DNA of 64,000 nucleotides from Rhodopseudomonas sp. P2A-2r (GCF_026015985.1 NZ_CP110389.1:2574001-2638000), one strand, 5' to 3'; shown: positions 45,059-54,512, counted from the first letter of the stretch. Numbers and translations: made by a program. The notes: a model not told the origin generated them from the sequence alone.

Positions 45059-47722
45059 ATGTCCGTCACCCTCTCGAACTCCGTCCGTCAGAACCTGCTC
45101 TCCCTGCAGTCGACCGCAGAGCTGCTCTCGACCACCCAGAGCCGCCTGTCGTCCGGCAAGAAGGTCAACTCGGCCCTCGACAATCCCACCAACTTCTTCA
45201 CCGCCGCCGGCCTCGACAGCCGCGCCAGCGACATCAACAACCTGCTCGATGGCATCGGCAACGGCGTGCAGATCCTGAATGCCGCCTCGACCGGTATCAC
45301 CTCGCTTAACAAGCTCGTGGACAGCGCGAAGTCGATCGCTAACCAGGCGCTGCAGACCACGTCGGGCTACGCCACCAAGTCGAACGTCTCGACCACGATC
45401 GCCGGCGCCACTTCCGACGACCTGCGCGGCACCACCGCTTTCGACAGCACCGTTGCCTCCGGCAACGTCATCGCCAGCGCCGCCGCAGGCGGCAACACCG
45501 GCGTGGCGATCACCAACAAGCTCGGCGGCGCAATCGGTTCCGTCGCTGCCTCCGCTGCCGTTAACGTTGTCCCGGCGGCCAACGCTGCCGCTACCGTCGG
45601 TACAGCGCTGTTCAACACGACGAGCGGTTCATTGGTAGCAGGCACTGCGATCAGTGCGATCGCTACTACGAGCGGTGGTGCTTCGTCCGGTCCGGTCGCA
45701 GGCGACTCGATTGTCGTCGACGGCAAGACCATCACCTTCGGTGCGTCCGGCTCGGCGACGGCGGATACCAACGGCAACTACACCATCGGCGTCGACCAGA
45801 CGGTCGGCTCGCTGCTGTCGACCATCGACACCATCAACGGCAACACGACGAACGCGTCCTCCGTCGGATCCGGCGCGATCACGCTGAACACCGGCACCAA
45901 CCGCGCGCTGACGATTGCCGACGGCTCAACCGGTACGCTGGCCAAGCTTGGCCTCACCGCAGGCACGACTGCTCTGGGCACCGGCACGTCTGGAAACATC
46001 ACTGGCGCCACCAAGCTCTTCAACACCGTGGGTGGCCTGAGCACGACTGCGATCTCCGATGGCACCTCGCTGTCGGTGAACGGCAAGACCATCACCTTCA
46101 AGGCGCTGGCTCCTCCGACCGCCAACAGCCTGGCCACCGGCAACAGCGGCGTGTCCGGCAACATCGCCACCGACGGTAGCGGCAACTCGACGATCTACCT
46201 CGGCACCAGCTCGACCTACACCTCTGCTACGGTCAGCGACCTGCTCACCGCGGTGGATCTGGCCAGCGGCGTGAAGTCGGCGTCCAACACCGCTGGTGTC
46301 GCCACGATCACGACCAACAGCTCGCAATCCGCATCCGCTGTTGCCGCCGGCATCGTCACCCTGAACAGCTCGACCGGCGCCAATCTCAACCTGAGCGGCC
46401 CCGCCGACCTCCTGAAGCAGATCGGACTGACCACCGCAACTGGATCCGGTTCGGTTTCGGTCACCGCCCAGCGTGTCACCAGCAGCTCGACGGTGGCCAA
46501 CCAGATCCAGGACGGATCGACCCTGAACGTGAATGGCAAGACCATCACCTTCAAGAACGCCGCCACCCCGGCAGCGTCCTCAACCCACACCGGCGTCAGC
46601 GGCAACGTTGAAACCGACGGCAGCGGCAACTCCACCGTCTACCTGCAGAGCGCGACGGTTTCCGACGTGCTGACGGCGGTTGACCTTGCGACCGGCGTGC
46701 AGACCGCCTCGCTCGCCTCGACCGGCGCCACCCTGAAGACCACGGCCGGCACCACCAACTCGACGCTGAGCGCCGGCGGAGCCCTCAAGCTCAGCACGGG
46801 TCTCACCAGCGACCTGAAGATCTCCGGCACCGGCAACGCCCTGAGCGCCCTTGGCCTCACCGGCGCCACCGGCACCGACAGCTCCTTCAGTGCCTCGCGC
46901 GCTGCGTCCGCTAGCGGCATCAACGGCAAGACCTTGACCTTCAGCGCCTTCAAGGGCGGTTCGGCGACCAGCGTCACCTTCGGCGACGGCACCAACGGCA
47001 CCGTCAAGTCGCTGGCCCAGCTCAACGCGCAGCTGTCCGCCAACAACCTGACGGCATCGGTCGACAACTCGACCGGCAAGCTGACGATCGCGGCGTCGAA
47101 CGACTACGCGTCCTCGACCCTGGGTCAGGCCGATGGCGGTGCGATCGGCGGCAACGCGGCTTCGACGCTGAGCTTCACATCGGCTCAGGCGCCGGTGGCC
47201 GATCCGACCGCGCAGAACACCCGCGCGGGCCTGGTGAAGCAGTTCAACGACATCCTGACGCAGATCAACACCACTGCCCAGGACGCCTCGTTCAACGGCG
47301 TCAACCTGCTCGGTGGCGACACCCTGAAGCTGACGTTCAACGAAACCGGCAAGTCCACCCTGAACATCCAGGGCGTCACCTTCGGCGCGACCGGCCTCGG
47401 CCTGGCCTCGCTGTCGGCTGGCTCGGACTTCATCGACAACTCCAGCACCAACAAGGTGCTGTCGACCCTGAACACCGCCAGCACCACGCTGCGGTCCCAG
47501 GCCTCGGCTCTCGGCTCCAACCTGTCGATCGTGCAGGCCCGTCAGGACTTCTCGAAGAGCCTGATCAACGTGCTGCAGGCCGGCTCGTCGAACCTGACGC
47601 TGGCCGACACCAACGAGGAAGCGGCCAACAGCCAGGCGCTGTCGACCCGCCAGTCGATCGCGGTGTCCGCACTGTCGCTCGCCAACACCTCGCAGCAGAG
47701 CGTGCTTCAGCTCCTGCGCTGA
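45059..47722 (+). CDS. fliC: Flagellin 1 (887 residues, modular variable domain)
   Basis: The N-terminal D0/D1 (VRQNLLSLQSTAELLSTTQ, RLSSGKKVNSALDNPTNFF) and C-terminal D1/D0 (RQSIAVSALSLANTSQQSVLQLLR) are classic flagellin ends. The middle consists of repeated modules, each with a VNGKTITF strand and a SATVSDLLTAVDLASG-type segment, which I associate with DUF1522-type insertions in Bradyrhizobium/Rhodopseudomonas flagellins. At 887 residues it is nearly double the enterobacterial length. AGGAAGG lies 7 bases before the ATG at 45059. It assembles the external filament. The terminator is at 47758. Confidence 0.9.
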   Translation: MSVTLSNSVRQNLLSLQSTAELLSTTQSRLSSGKKVNSALDNPTNFFTAAGLDSRASDINNLLDGIGNGVQILNAASTGITSLNKLVDSAKSIANQALQTTSGYATKSNVSTTIAGATSDDLRGTTAFDSTVASGNVIASAAAGGNTGVAITNKLGGAIGSVAASAAVNVVPAANAAATVGTALFNTTSGSLVAGTAISAIATTSGGASSGPVAGDSIVVDGKTITFGASGSATADTNGNYTIGVDQTVGSLLSTIDTINGNTTNASSVGSGAITLNTGTNRALTIADGSTGTLAKLGLTAGTTALGTGTSGNITGATKLFNTVGGLSTTAISDGTSLSVNGKTITFKALAPPTANSLATGNSGVSGNIATDGSGNSTIYLGTSSTYTSATVSDLLTAVDLASGVKSASNTAGVATITTNSSQSASAVAAGIVTLNSSTGANLNLSGPADLLKQIGLTTATGSGSVSVTAQRVTSSSTVANQIQDGSTLNVNGKTITFKNAATPAASSTHTGVSGNVETDGSGNSTVYLQSATVSDVLTAVDLATGVQTASLASTGATLKTTAGTTNSTLSAGGALKLSTGLTSDLKISGTGNALSALGLTGATGTDSSFSASRAASASGINGKTLTFSAFKGGSATSVTFGDGTNGTVKSLAQLNAQLSANNLTASVDNSTGKLTIAASNDYASSTLGQADGGAIGGNAASTLSFTSAQAPVADPTAQNTRAGLVKQFNDILTQINTTAQDASFNGVNLLGGDTLKLTFNETGKSTLNIQGVTFGATGLGLASLSAGSDFIDNSSTNKVLSTLNTASTTLRSQASALGSNLSIVQARQDFSKSLINVLQAGSSNLTLADTNEEAANSQALSTRQSIAVSALSLANTSQQSVLQLLR

Positions 47723-48035
47723 TATCGTCAAAGGTACAGAAAGTATCAATCGGAAAGACGGCGGGGAAACCCCGCCGTTTTTTTGCGTCTTGCGACAGCG
47801 GGTCGTGACTGGAGCATCGGGATGCGGCGGCAGCTGGCGGCGATGCAGGGCAGGCGGGTGGTAATACAGCTCGTCGCCCGGGCGCCAAAGGCATACCGGT
47901 AATAGTACCTAGGGAGGACTACCGGGGGTATTCGTACCAACCCTGAATTTCATACACCGTTATGACCGGCGGATCAGTGTGCCCCGGCTGACCAAGAAGG
48001 TCAGCATGTAGATTAATACCAGGAAGGTATCACAC
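47723..48035. other. Intergenic region between flagellins 1 and 2
   Basis: The region holds the flagellin 1 terminator (47758-47784) and the leader of flagellin 2. I see no clear sigma-54, sigma-28 or TTAA-N7-TTAA site. AGGAAGG at 48021-48027 is the ribosome binding site of the next gene. Confidence 0.5.
47758..47784 (+). terminator. Intrinsic terminator of flagellin 1
   Basis: ACGGCGGGG-AAA-CCCCGCCGT is a 9-pair hairpin followed by a run of seven T. The whole 3' flank from the stop codon on is nearly identical to that of flagellin 2. Confidence 0.92.
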
Positions 48036-50324
48036 ATGTCAGTCGTTCTCTCATCCGCAGTCCGTCAGAACCTGCTCTCGCTGTCGGCCACCGCAGACCT
48101 GCTTTCGACCACCCAGAGCCACCTGTCCACCGGCAAGAAGGTGAACACCGCGCTCGACAATCCCACGAACTTCTTCACGGCCGCCGGCCTCGACAGCCGC
48201 GCCAGCGACATCAACAACCTGCTTGATGGCATCGGCAACGGCGTGCAGATCCTGAACGCCGCTTCGACCGGCATCTCCTCGCTGAGCAAGCTGGTCGACT
48301 CCGCCAAGTCCATCGCCAACCAGGCGCTGCAGACCACCTCGGGCTACTCCACCAAGTCGAACGTCTCCACCACCATCACCGGTGCGACGTCTGACGACCT
48401 GCGCGGCACCACCACCTACACCAACGCCTCGGCCACCGGCAACGTGCTCTATGACGGCGCCGCTGGCGGCACCACCGCCATTACCTCCGCGACCAAGCTC
48501 GGCGGCACCCAGGCGACCTTGAACGGCGCGTCGATCTCCAACAACGGTACCGGCACCCCGGCGCTGGCGACAACCACCCTCCTGTACGATGCTGCCAGCG
48601 CCACCGGCGCGCTCAGCACCAAGGCAGCAACACAGTTCACCGACGGCGCGACGCTGACGGTTAACGGCAAGACCATCACCTTCAGCCAAACCGCCGTTCC
48701 CGGCGCGGCCGCGCTTGCTTCGGGCTCCAGCCTGACCAGCACCAACGTTGTCACCGACTCCAGCGGCAACTCCACGATCTATTCCGGCGCCAGCGCGACC
48801 ACCTCGACCGCCACGCTCGGCGATCTGTTGGCTGCCGTCGACGTCGCAAGCGGCGCCCAGACGGTTACGGCAATCAACGCAAGCACCAAGGTCGCAACCC
48901 TTGCTGGTACGGCGAGCTCCGTGACCGCCGGCGTGGCTCCCGCAGGTAACCTGAGCCTGAAGACCGGCACCGCGTCGCCGCTGTCGATCAGCGGCAAGGC
49001 TGACATCCTGAACGTCCTCGGTCTGACCACCTCGGTCGGCAGCGGTATCGCAACGGCAAGTGCCAACCCGGATACCGCCGCTGGCAGCCTTGGTTCGCTG
49101 GTTCAGGCCGGCTCGACCCTCAATGTCGACGGTAAGACGATCACGTTCTCGGACAAGAAGTCCACCGACGTGAACGCCATTGCCACCGGCAGCGGCAAGC
49201 CGAGCGGTGCGAAACTCACCACCGACGGCAACGGCAATTCGACCGTTTTCCTGGGTGATGCCACCGTCGCTGACCTGCTCTCCGCCATCGATCTGGCCAG
49301 CGGCACCAGCACAGCCACCATCTCCGCCTCTGTTGCCACCGTCACCACGACGGGCACGGCGTCTTCGGTCGCCACCTCCGGCGCTCTGAAGCTCTCCACC
49401 GGAACGGCCAAGGATCTCACGATCAGCGGCACCGGCAACACGCTGGCCGCGCTCGGCCTGAACGGCTCCACCGGCACCGACTCCTCGTTCACCGCATCCC
49501 GCGCGGCGAGCACCGGTGGCGTCAACGGCAAGACCCTGACCTTCGGTGCCTTCAACGGCGGCTCCGCGGTCAATGTCACCTTCGGTGACGGCACCAACGG
49601 CACCGTGAAGTCGCTCTCCGACCTCAAAACGGCACTGTCGGCCAACAACCTCGACGCCACGCTTGACTCCGCCGGCAAGCTGACGATCTCGGCGTCGAAC
49701 GACTACGCGTCCTCGACTCTGGGCTCGACCGCTTCCGGTGGTGCGATCGGCGGCACGCTGACCAGCTCGCTGACCTTCTCCACCGCTTCGGCTCCCGTTG
49801 CCGACGCGACCGCACAGACCACCCGTGCGGGCCTGGTGAAGCAGTACAACGACATCCTGACGCAGATCAGCTCGACTGCCCAGGACGCTTCGTTCAACGG
49901 CGTCAACCTGCTCGGTGGCGACACCCTGAAGCTGACGTTCAACGAAACCGGCAAGTCCACCCTGAACATCCAGGGCGTCACCTTCGGCGCGACCGGCCTC
50001 GGCCTGGCCTCGTTGACGGCAGGCACGGACTTCATCGACAACTCGGCGACCAACAAGACCCTTGCCACCCTGAACACCGCCAGCACCACGCTGCGGTCCC
50101 AGGCCTCGGCTCTTGGTTCGAACCTGTCGATCGTGCAGACCCGTCAGGACTTCTCGAAGAGCCTGATCAACGTGCTGCAGACCGGCTCGTCGAACCTGAC
50201 GCTCGCCGACACCAACGAGGAAGCGGCCAACAGCCAGGCGCTGTCGACCCGCCAGTCGATCGCGGTGTCCGCGCTGTCGCTCGCCAACACCTCGCAGCAG
50301 AGCGTGCTTCAGCTCCTGCGCTGA
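48036..50324 (+). CDS. fliC: Flagellin 2 (762 residues, modular variable domain)
   Basis: The ends are almost identical to flagellin 1 (VRQNLLSLSATADLLSTTQ; SIAVSALSLANTSQQSVLQLLR). The middle is shorter and has fewer VNGKTITF-type modules. AGGAAGG is 8 bases before the ATG at 48036. The near-identical ends and 3' flanks show recent tandem duplication or gene conversion with flagellin 1, while the surface-exposed middle differs. Confidence 0.9.
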   Translation: MSVVLSSAVRQNLLSLSATADLLSTTQSHLSTGKKVNTALDNPTNFFTAAGLDSRASDINNLLDGIGNGVQILNAASTGISSLSKLVDSAKSIANQALQTTSGYSTKSNVSTTITGATSDDLRGTTTYTNASATGNVLYDGAAGGTTAITSATKLGGTQATLNGASISNNGTGTPALATTTLLYDAASATGALSTKAATQFTDGATLTVNGKTITFSQTAVPGAAALASGSSLTSTNVVTDSSGNSTIYSGASATTSTATLGDLLAAVDVASGAQTVTAINASTKVATLAGTASSVTAGVAPAGNLSLKTGTASPLSISGKADILNVLGLTTSVGSGIATASANPDTAAGSLGSLVQAGSTLNVDGKTITFSDKKSTDVNAIATGSGKPSGAKLTTDGNGNSTVFLGDATVADLLSAIDLASGTSTATISASVATVTTTGTASSVATSGALKLSTGTAKDLTISGTGNTLAALGLNGSTGTDSSFTASRAASTGGVNGKTLTFGAFNGGSAVNVTFGDGTNGTVKSLSDLKTALSANNLDATLDSAGKLTISASNDYASSTLGSTASGGAIGGTLTSSLTFSTASAPVADATAQTTRAGLVKQYNDILTQISSTAQDASFNGVNLLGGDTLKLTFNETGKSTLNIQGVTFGATGLGLASLTAGTDFIDNSATNKTLATLNTASTTLRSQASALGSNLSIVQTRQDFSKSLINVLQTGSSNLTLADTNEEAANSQALSTRQSIAVSALSLANTSQQSVLQLLR

Positions 50325-50359
50325 TATCGTCAAAGGTACAGAACGTACCAATCGGAAAG

Positions 50360-50386
50360 GCGGCGGGGAAACCCCGCCGCTTTTTT
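50360..50386 (+). terminator. Intrinsic terminator of flagellin 2
   Basis: GCGGCGGGG-AAA-CCCCGCCGC is a 9-pair hairpin followed by six T. It is a near copy of the flagellin 1 terminator. Confidence 0.92.
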
Positions 50387-50502
50387 GATTCGAATTGGTC
50401 GGCTCAGTTGGAAGGAGGCCGGTAACAAGGTGTTGTGCCGCGACGCGAAATGCCTGCGACCCAATCCAAAGTGGAGCTGAAGGCGACATAAAATGCCTGA
50501 GC

Positions 50503-50538
50503 GAAAAGCCCGAAAAGCCCAGTCTTTTCGGGCTTTTC
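50503..50538 (+). terminator. Second hairpin (15-base perfect stem) after flagellin 2
   Basis: GAAAAGCCCGAAAAG pairs perfectly with CTTTTCGGGCTTTTC around a 6-base loop, with CCGTTTT just after. It could be a back-up terminator or a small repeat element. Confidence 0.6.
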
Positions 50539-50576
50539 CCGTTTTGGGGCAGGGGGCAGCCGATCTTAAGGGGGCG

Positions 50577-50591
50577 TTAACCATAAATTAA
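50577..50591. promoter_or_regulatory. Candidate CtrA box TTAA-N7-TTAA upstream of flagellin 3
   Basis: TTAA at 50577-50580 and 50588-50591 have the exact 7-base spacing. The first is part of GTTAACC (50576-50582), which is inverted as GGTTAAC at 50600-50606, giving a third half-site. The flagellin 3 ATG is 219 bases downstream. No equivalent is seen before flagellins 1 or 2. Confidence 0.5.
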
Positions 50592-50809
50592 AGGCTGCCG
50601 GTTAACACTGAGGCTACGTAGGAAGAAGGTAGGCCGAGAATCGGCCGCGTTCGATCCGGGGCATCCGTGGCGGTGCGTCGAGATCCCTCTTCCAGTAGGG
50701 CGTCAAACATCACCGGCAGCGTCGCGGAGGCATCTTGCTGACCCGAGACGTCCCATGCGTCGTGCGACCCGAAAGGTCGCCGTCCAGCACGGATCAGGAA
50801 GGCTATCAA

Positions 50810-53059
50810 ATGTCAGGCATCGTTCTCTCATCGTCCGTACGCCAGAACCTGCTCTCACTGCAGTCGACCGCCGATCTGCTGGCGACGACGCAGAACCGGC
50901 TCGCGAGCGGCAAGAAGGTGAACACGGCGCTCGACAATCCCACCAACTTCTTCACCGCGGCGGGCCTCGACAGCCGCGCCAGCGACATCAACAACCTGCT
51001 CGACGGCATCGGCAACGGCGTGCAGATCCTGCAGGCGGCCAATACCGGCATCACCTCGCTGAACAAGCTGGTCGATACCGCCAAATCGATCGCCAACCAG
51101 GCGCTGCAGACCACGGTCGGCTACTCCACCAAGTCGAACGTGGCCGCCACCATCACCGGCGCAACGCCCGACGACCTGCGCGGCACCACCAGCTACACCA
51201 GCGCCAATGCGGTCAGCAAAGTCATCACCGACGGCACCGCCGGCGGCGCAAATCCGATTACGGGCGCGACGACCCTCGGCGCCACCTCGGCTTCGCTCGC
51301 GGGCATTGCGGCGCCGAACGGCGCCGGCACCGCGGCGTCACTGGCCATGGGCCTCACGCTGATTGGAACGCCGAGCGCTTCGACGATCGCCGGCACTGCA
51401 GCGCCGATCGATGGCGACACGTTGACCGTCAACGGCAAGACCATCACCTTCCGCTCGGGCTCCGCCGCCTCCGCTGTGCTGCCGGCCGGATCGGGCCTCG
51501 CCGGCAACGTCATCACGGACGGCAACGGCAACTCTACCGTCTATCTCGGCACCACCGCGGCGCCTGCCGCCACGGTCCAGAACCTGGCCGATGCCATCGA
51601 CCTCGCCAGCGGCGTCAAGAAAGCCTCGATCGCCAACGGCGTTGCGACGATCGCGCATTCGTCCGGCACCGACGCCGCGATTGCCTCTGGCATCCTGACC
51701 TTGACCACCGGCACCGGCTCCGACCTCAGCGTCAGCGGCAAGGCCGATCTGCTCAACGGCCTCGGTCTGACCACCGGCACCGGCTCCGGTCCGGCCACAG
51801 TGACAAAGGGCCGCACCATCGATGCCAACGCGCTCGGCACCCTGGTGCAGGATGGTTCGACGCTGAACGTCAACGGCAAGACCATCACCTTCAAGAATGC
51901 CACCGCTCCGGCCACCCCGCCGGCCGGTTCCGGCGTGCTGAACGGTGTCGTGACCGACGGCAGCGGCAATTCGACGGTCTACCTGCAGGGCGGCACGGTG
52001 GCCGACGTGCTCACTGCGATCGACATCGCGACCGGCGCACAGGGCACCACGATTTCTGCGGGCGGCGCCCTGACGCTGAAGGCCGGCACCGGCGTGCCGT
52101 CGCAGGTCGTCGCCGGTGCGCTGAAGATCAGCACCGGCACCACCGCCGACCTCAGCATTTCCGGCACCGGCAACGCGCTGGTGTCGCTGGGCCTGGCCGG
52201 CAACACCGGCACCAACACCACCTTCACCGCAACCCGCGCCGCCGGCATCGGCGGCATCAGCGGCACCACGCTCAGCTTCACGTCCTTCAAGGGCGGCACG
52301 CCGGTCAACATCACCTTCGGCGACGGCACCAACGGCACCGTCAAGACGCTGGCGCAGCTCAACGTCGCGCTGCTCGCCAACAACATGAACGCGACACTCG
52401 ACGCCACCGGCAAGCTGACCATCTCGGCCGGTAACGACTACGCATCGTCCACGCTCGGCTCGACGCTGGACGGCGGCGTGATGGGCGGCTCCATCGGCTC
52501 GGCGATCACCTTCACCGTGCCGAATCCGCCGGTTGCCGACCTCAACTCGCAGGCGACACGCGCCAACCTGGTGAAGCAGTACAACGACATCATTGCGCAG
52601 ATCACCACCACCTCGCAGGACGCCTCGTTCAACGGCGTCAATCTGCTGGCCGGCGATACGCTGAAGCTGGTGTTCAACGAAACCGGCAAGTCGACTCTCA
52701 ACATCACCGGCACTGCGCTGACCCCCGCCGGCCTCGGCCTGCCGACGCTGGTCCCCGGCACCAGCTTCATCGACAACGCCGCAGCCAACTCCACACTGAC
52801 GTCACTCAACGCCGCCAGCACCACGCTGCGCTCGATCGCCTCGTCGCTGGGATCGAATCTGTCGATCGTGCAGATCCGCCAGGACTTCGCCAAAAACCTG
52901 ATCACCGTGCTGTCGACCGGTTCGTCCAACCTGACGCTGGCCGACACCAACGAGGAAGCGGCCAACAGCCAGGCGCTGTCGACCCGCCAGTCGATCGCGG
53001 TGTCAGCGCTGGCGCTGGCCAACCAGTCGCAGCAGAGCGTCCTCAAGCTGCTGCAGTAA
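50810..53059 (+). CDS. fliC: Flagellin 3 (749 residues, modular variable domain)
   Basis: It shares the flagellin ends (VRQNLLSLQSTADLLATTQ, RLASGKKVNTALDNPTNFF; SIAVSALALANQSQQSVLKLLQ) but is more diverged from the first two, especially in the C-terminal region and 3' flank. VNGKTITF modules recur in the middle. AGGAAGG is 7 bases before the ATG at 50810. It has its own leader with a CtrA-like box, so it may be expressed differently. Confidence 0.9.
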   Translation: MSGIVLSSSVRQNLLSLQSTADLLATTQNRLASGKKVNTALDNPTNFFTAAGLDSRASDINNLLDGIGNGVQILQAANTGITSLNKLVDTAKSIANQALQTTVGYSTKSNVAATITGATPDDLRGTTSYTSANAVSKVITDGTAGGANPITGATTLGATSASLAGIAAPNGAGTAASLAMGLTLIGTPSASTIAGTAAPIDGDTLTVNGKTITFRSGSAASAVLPAGSGLAGNVITDGNGNSTVYLGTTAAPAATVQNLADAIDLASGVKKASIANGVATIAHSSGTDAAIASGILTLTTGTGSDLSVSGKADLLNGLGLTTGTGSGPATVTKGRTIDANALGTLVQDGSTLNVNGKTITFKNATAPATPPAGSGVLNGVVTDGSGNSTVYLQGGTVADVLTAIDIATGAQGTTISAGGALTLKAGTGVPSQVVAGALKISTGTTADLSISGTGNALVSLGLAGNTGTNTTFTATRAAGIGGISGTTLSFTSFKGGTPVNITFGDGTNGTVKTLAQLNVALLANNMNATLDATGKLTISAGNDYASSTLGSTLDGGVMGGSIGSAITFTVPNPPVADLNSQATRANLVKQYNDIIAQITTTSQDASFNGVNLLAGDTLKLVFNETGKSTLNITGTALTPAGLGLPTLVPGTSFIDNAAANSTLTSLNAASTTLRSIASSLGSNLSIVQIRQDFAKNLITVLSTGSSNLTLADTNEEAANSQALSTRQSIAVSALALANQSQQSVLKLLQ

Positions 53060-53269
53060 GCCTTCAGACCGCTTCGCAGCAACGGGCGGCGAGGGCGACC
53101 TTGCCGCTCACTTTCGTCAGGGGGCGCCGATACGCGAGAGAGTGGCGGTTTTTTCGGTCAAGACCGATCTTTAGGCTGGATCGTTGCGGCAAGGCTGCGC
53201 ATAACATGCTGCCGACGATCATTTGCCGAATTGCGGTTCCCGGATTCGGCGCAGCACAGGGAGACCGGT

Positions 53270-53647
53270 ATGGCCTTGCGAGTTGAGTTGAAGCCGTTCG
53301 AACGGATCATCATCGGCCAGAGCGTTATCACCAATTCCGACGCGCGCACGGCGTTTCTGATTGACGGCGACGCACCCATCCTGCGCGAGAAAGATATCCT
53401 CACCGCAGAGACCGCCAACACGCCGGTGAAGCGCATCTATCTCTGCGTCCAGATGATGTATCTCGAAAACGACATTCCCGGTTATCAGGACCTTTACCTT
53501 GGCTTTATCAAGGAACTGATCGACGCGGTGCCGAGCTACAGAGAGCCGATTGAATCGGTGAGTAATCTAATTTTAAGCGGCGCCCTTTACAAAGCGCTAA
53601 GGGAACTGCGCCCACTAATGAAGCGCGAAGAAGAGTTGTTGAGGTAG
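53270..53647 (+). CDS. flbT: Flagellin biosynthesis repressor FlbT
   Basis: The 125-residue protein starts MALRVELKPFERIIIGQSVI and matches FlbT along its length (CVQMMYLENDIPGYQDLYLGFI). In Caulobacter FlbT binds the 5' leader of flagellin mRNA and blocks translation until the hook is complete. The ATG at 53270 follows AGGGAGA. flaF begins 6 bases after its stop. Confidence 0.92.
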   Translation: MALRVELKPFERIIIGQSVITNSDARTAFLIDGDAPILREKDILTAETANTPVKRIYLCVQMMYLENDIPGYQDLYLGFIKELIDAVPSYREPIESVSNLILSGALYKALRELRPLMKREEELLR

Positions 53648-53653
53648 TAGTAC

Positions 53654-54046
53654 ATGTCCTACGGTGCTCAGGCTTACGCGCGGACCGCACAGAAGGTTGC
53701 AACTCCCCGCGATATCGAAGCGCAGGCGCTGTTCAAGGCGGTACGAAAACTCCAGGAAGTCATCGATCGCTGGGAAGAGACAGACGAGGGTCTCATCGAC
53801 GCGCTGATGTTCAATCGCAAGCTGTGGTCGATCTTCGTTTCCGATGCGATCAGCGACCAGAATCCCGAGAAGGTCGAAATTCGCCAGAACATCGCCAACA
53901 TCGGCATCTTCGTGCTGACGCAGTGTGCCGCGCTGCAGCTCAAGCCGGAAGTCGACAAGCTGCAGGCGCTGATCGACATCAACCGCAATATCGCCGCTGG
54001 CCTCAGCGGCAATCCGGGAACGATCAGCCCGCCGCTGGCGCCGTAA
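53654..54046 (+). CDS. flaF: Flagellar biosynthesis regulator FlaF
   Basis: The 130-residue protein matches FlaF (EAQALFKAVRKLQEV, LIDALMFNRKLWSIFVSD, RQNIANIGIFVL). FlaF is needed for flagellin secretion/translation and opposes FlbT in alphaproteobacteria. It lies 6 bases after flbT in the same operon, directly behind the flagellin array. Confidence 0.92.
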   Translation: MSYGAQAYARTAQKVATPRDIEAQALFKAVRKLQEVIDRWEETDEGLIDALMFNRKLWSIFVSDAISDQNPEKVEIRQNIANIGIFVLTQCAALQLKPEVDKLQALIDINRNIAAGLSGNPGTISPPLAP

Positions 54047-54057
54047 CCGATCGTTAA
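54043..54057. promoter_or_regulatory. Weak CtrA-like site (GTAA-N7-TTAA)
   Basis: GTAA and TTAA are 7 bases apart across the flaF stop, one base off the consensus. It could serve the unknown gene at 54132. Confidence 0.25.
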
Positions 54058-54131
54058 CTCCTGCCCGTCCTAATGCCATCAGAAATATCCTGAAACGATT
54101 CTTGGAATCGTCAGGAGCAGGTGAGGCAGAT

Positions 54132-54512
54132 ATGGCGGACGTTCTCGGCATTCTTTCTGCGGCCTACAGGAAGACCGCACCCGTCACAGCAGGCAAATAC
54201 GTTGCCGTTGACCCGAACGCTTACAAGGGCGGCTGGGAGGGCAAGTATTCGAACGGCAAGTCGTTCAAGGTCGATGTATCCCAGATCTCGGGATTCCGCG
54301 CTCAGGTGAAGTATGAGAGTGCCGGGACGGTCAAGTATCAGCAGGTGCTGATCAAGGACGATACATTCCGCGTCGGCGACACCAAGTTCACGCTCAGCAA
54401 GACCAAGAAGGGCGACATCGTTCCGAACAAGGCGATCATCAAGAATGTGGTGACCGATGCTGCGACAGGAACAACCTTTCTGGATACGGCCACCGCGGTC
54501 CGCACGGGTTAA
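54132..54512 (+). CDS. Unknown protein in flagellin-flbT-flaF neighbourhood
   Basis: The 126-residue protein starts MADVLGILSAAYRKTAP and continues with a beta-rich pattern (KYVAVDPNAYKGGWEGKYSNGKSFKV, SGFRAQVKYESAGTVKYQQVLI, FRVGDTKFTLSKTKKG). There is no signal peptide or membrane helix and I recognise no family. The regular strands and Gly/Lys content suggest a small beta-domain, possibly exported by the flagellar system. It starts 85 bases after flaF, on the same strand, and is convergent with the FlaG-like gene. Confidence 0.6.
   Translation: MADVLGILSAAYRKTAPVTAGKYVAVDPNAYKGGWEGKYSNGKSFKVDVSQISGFRAQVKYESAGTVKYQQVLIKDDTFRVGDTKFTLSKTKKGDIVPNKAIIKNVVTDAATGTTFLDTATAVRTG

Larger units (their letters stand above)
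50325..50809. other. Intergenic region between flagellins 2 and 3
   Basis: The region contains the flagellin 2 terminator, a second strong hairpin (50503-50538), a CtrA-like box (50577-50591) with an overlapping GTTAACC/GGTTAAC inverted pair, and the flagellin 3 leader. No gene is seen. Confidence 0.6.

Noticed and set aside
48051..50489. 812-residue minus-strand open frame opposite flagellin 2 (and similar ones opposite flagellins 1 and 3)
   Set aside because: Antisense shadows of highly biased flagellin codons; no motifs.
53095..53165. Imperfect hairpin followed by TTTTTT after flagellin 3
   Set aside because: Arms around CCGCTCACT and GAGTGGCGG do not pair cleanly, so no terminator is called.
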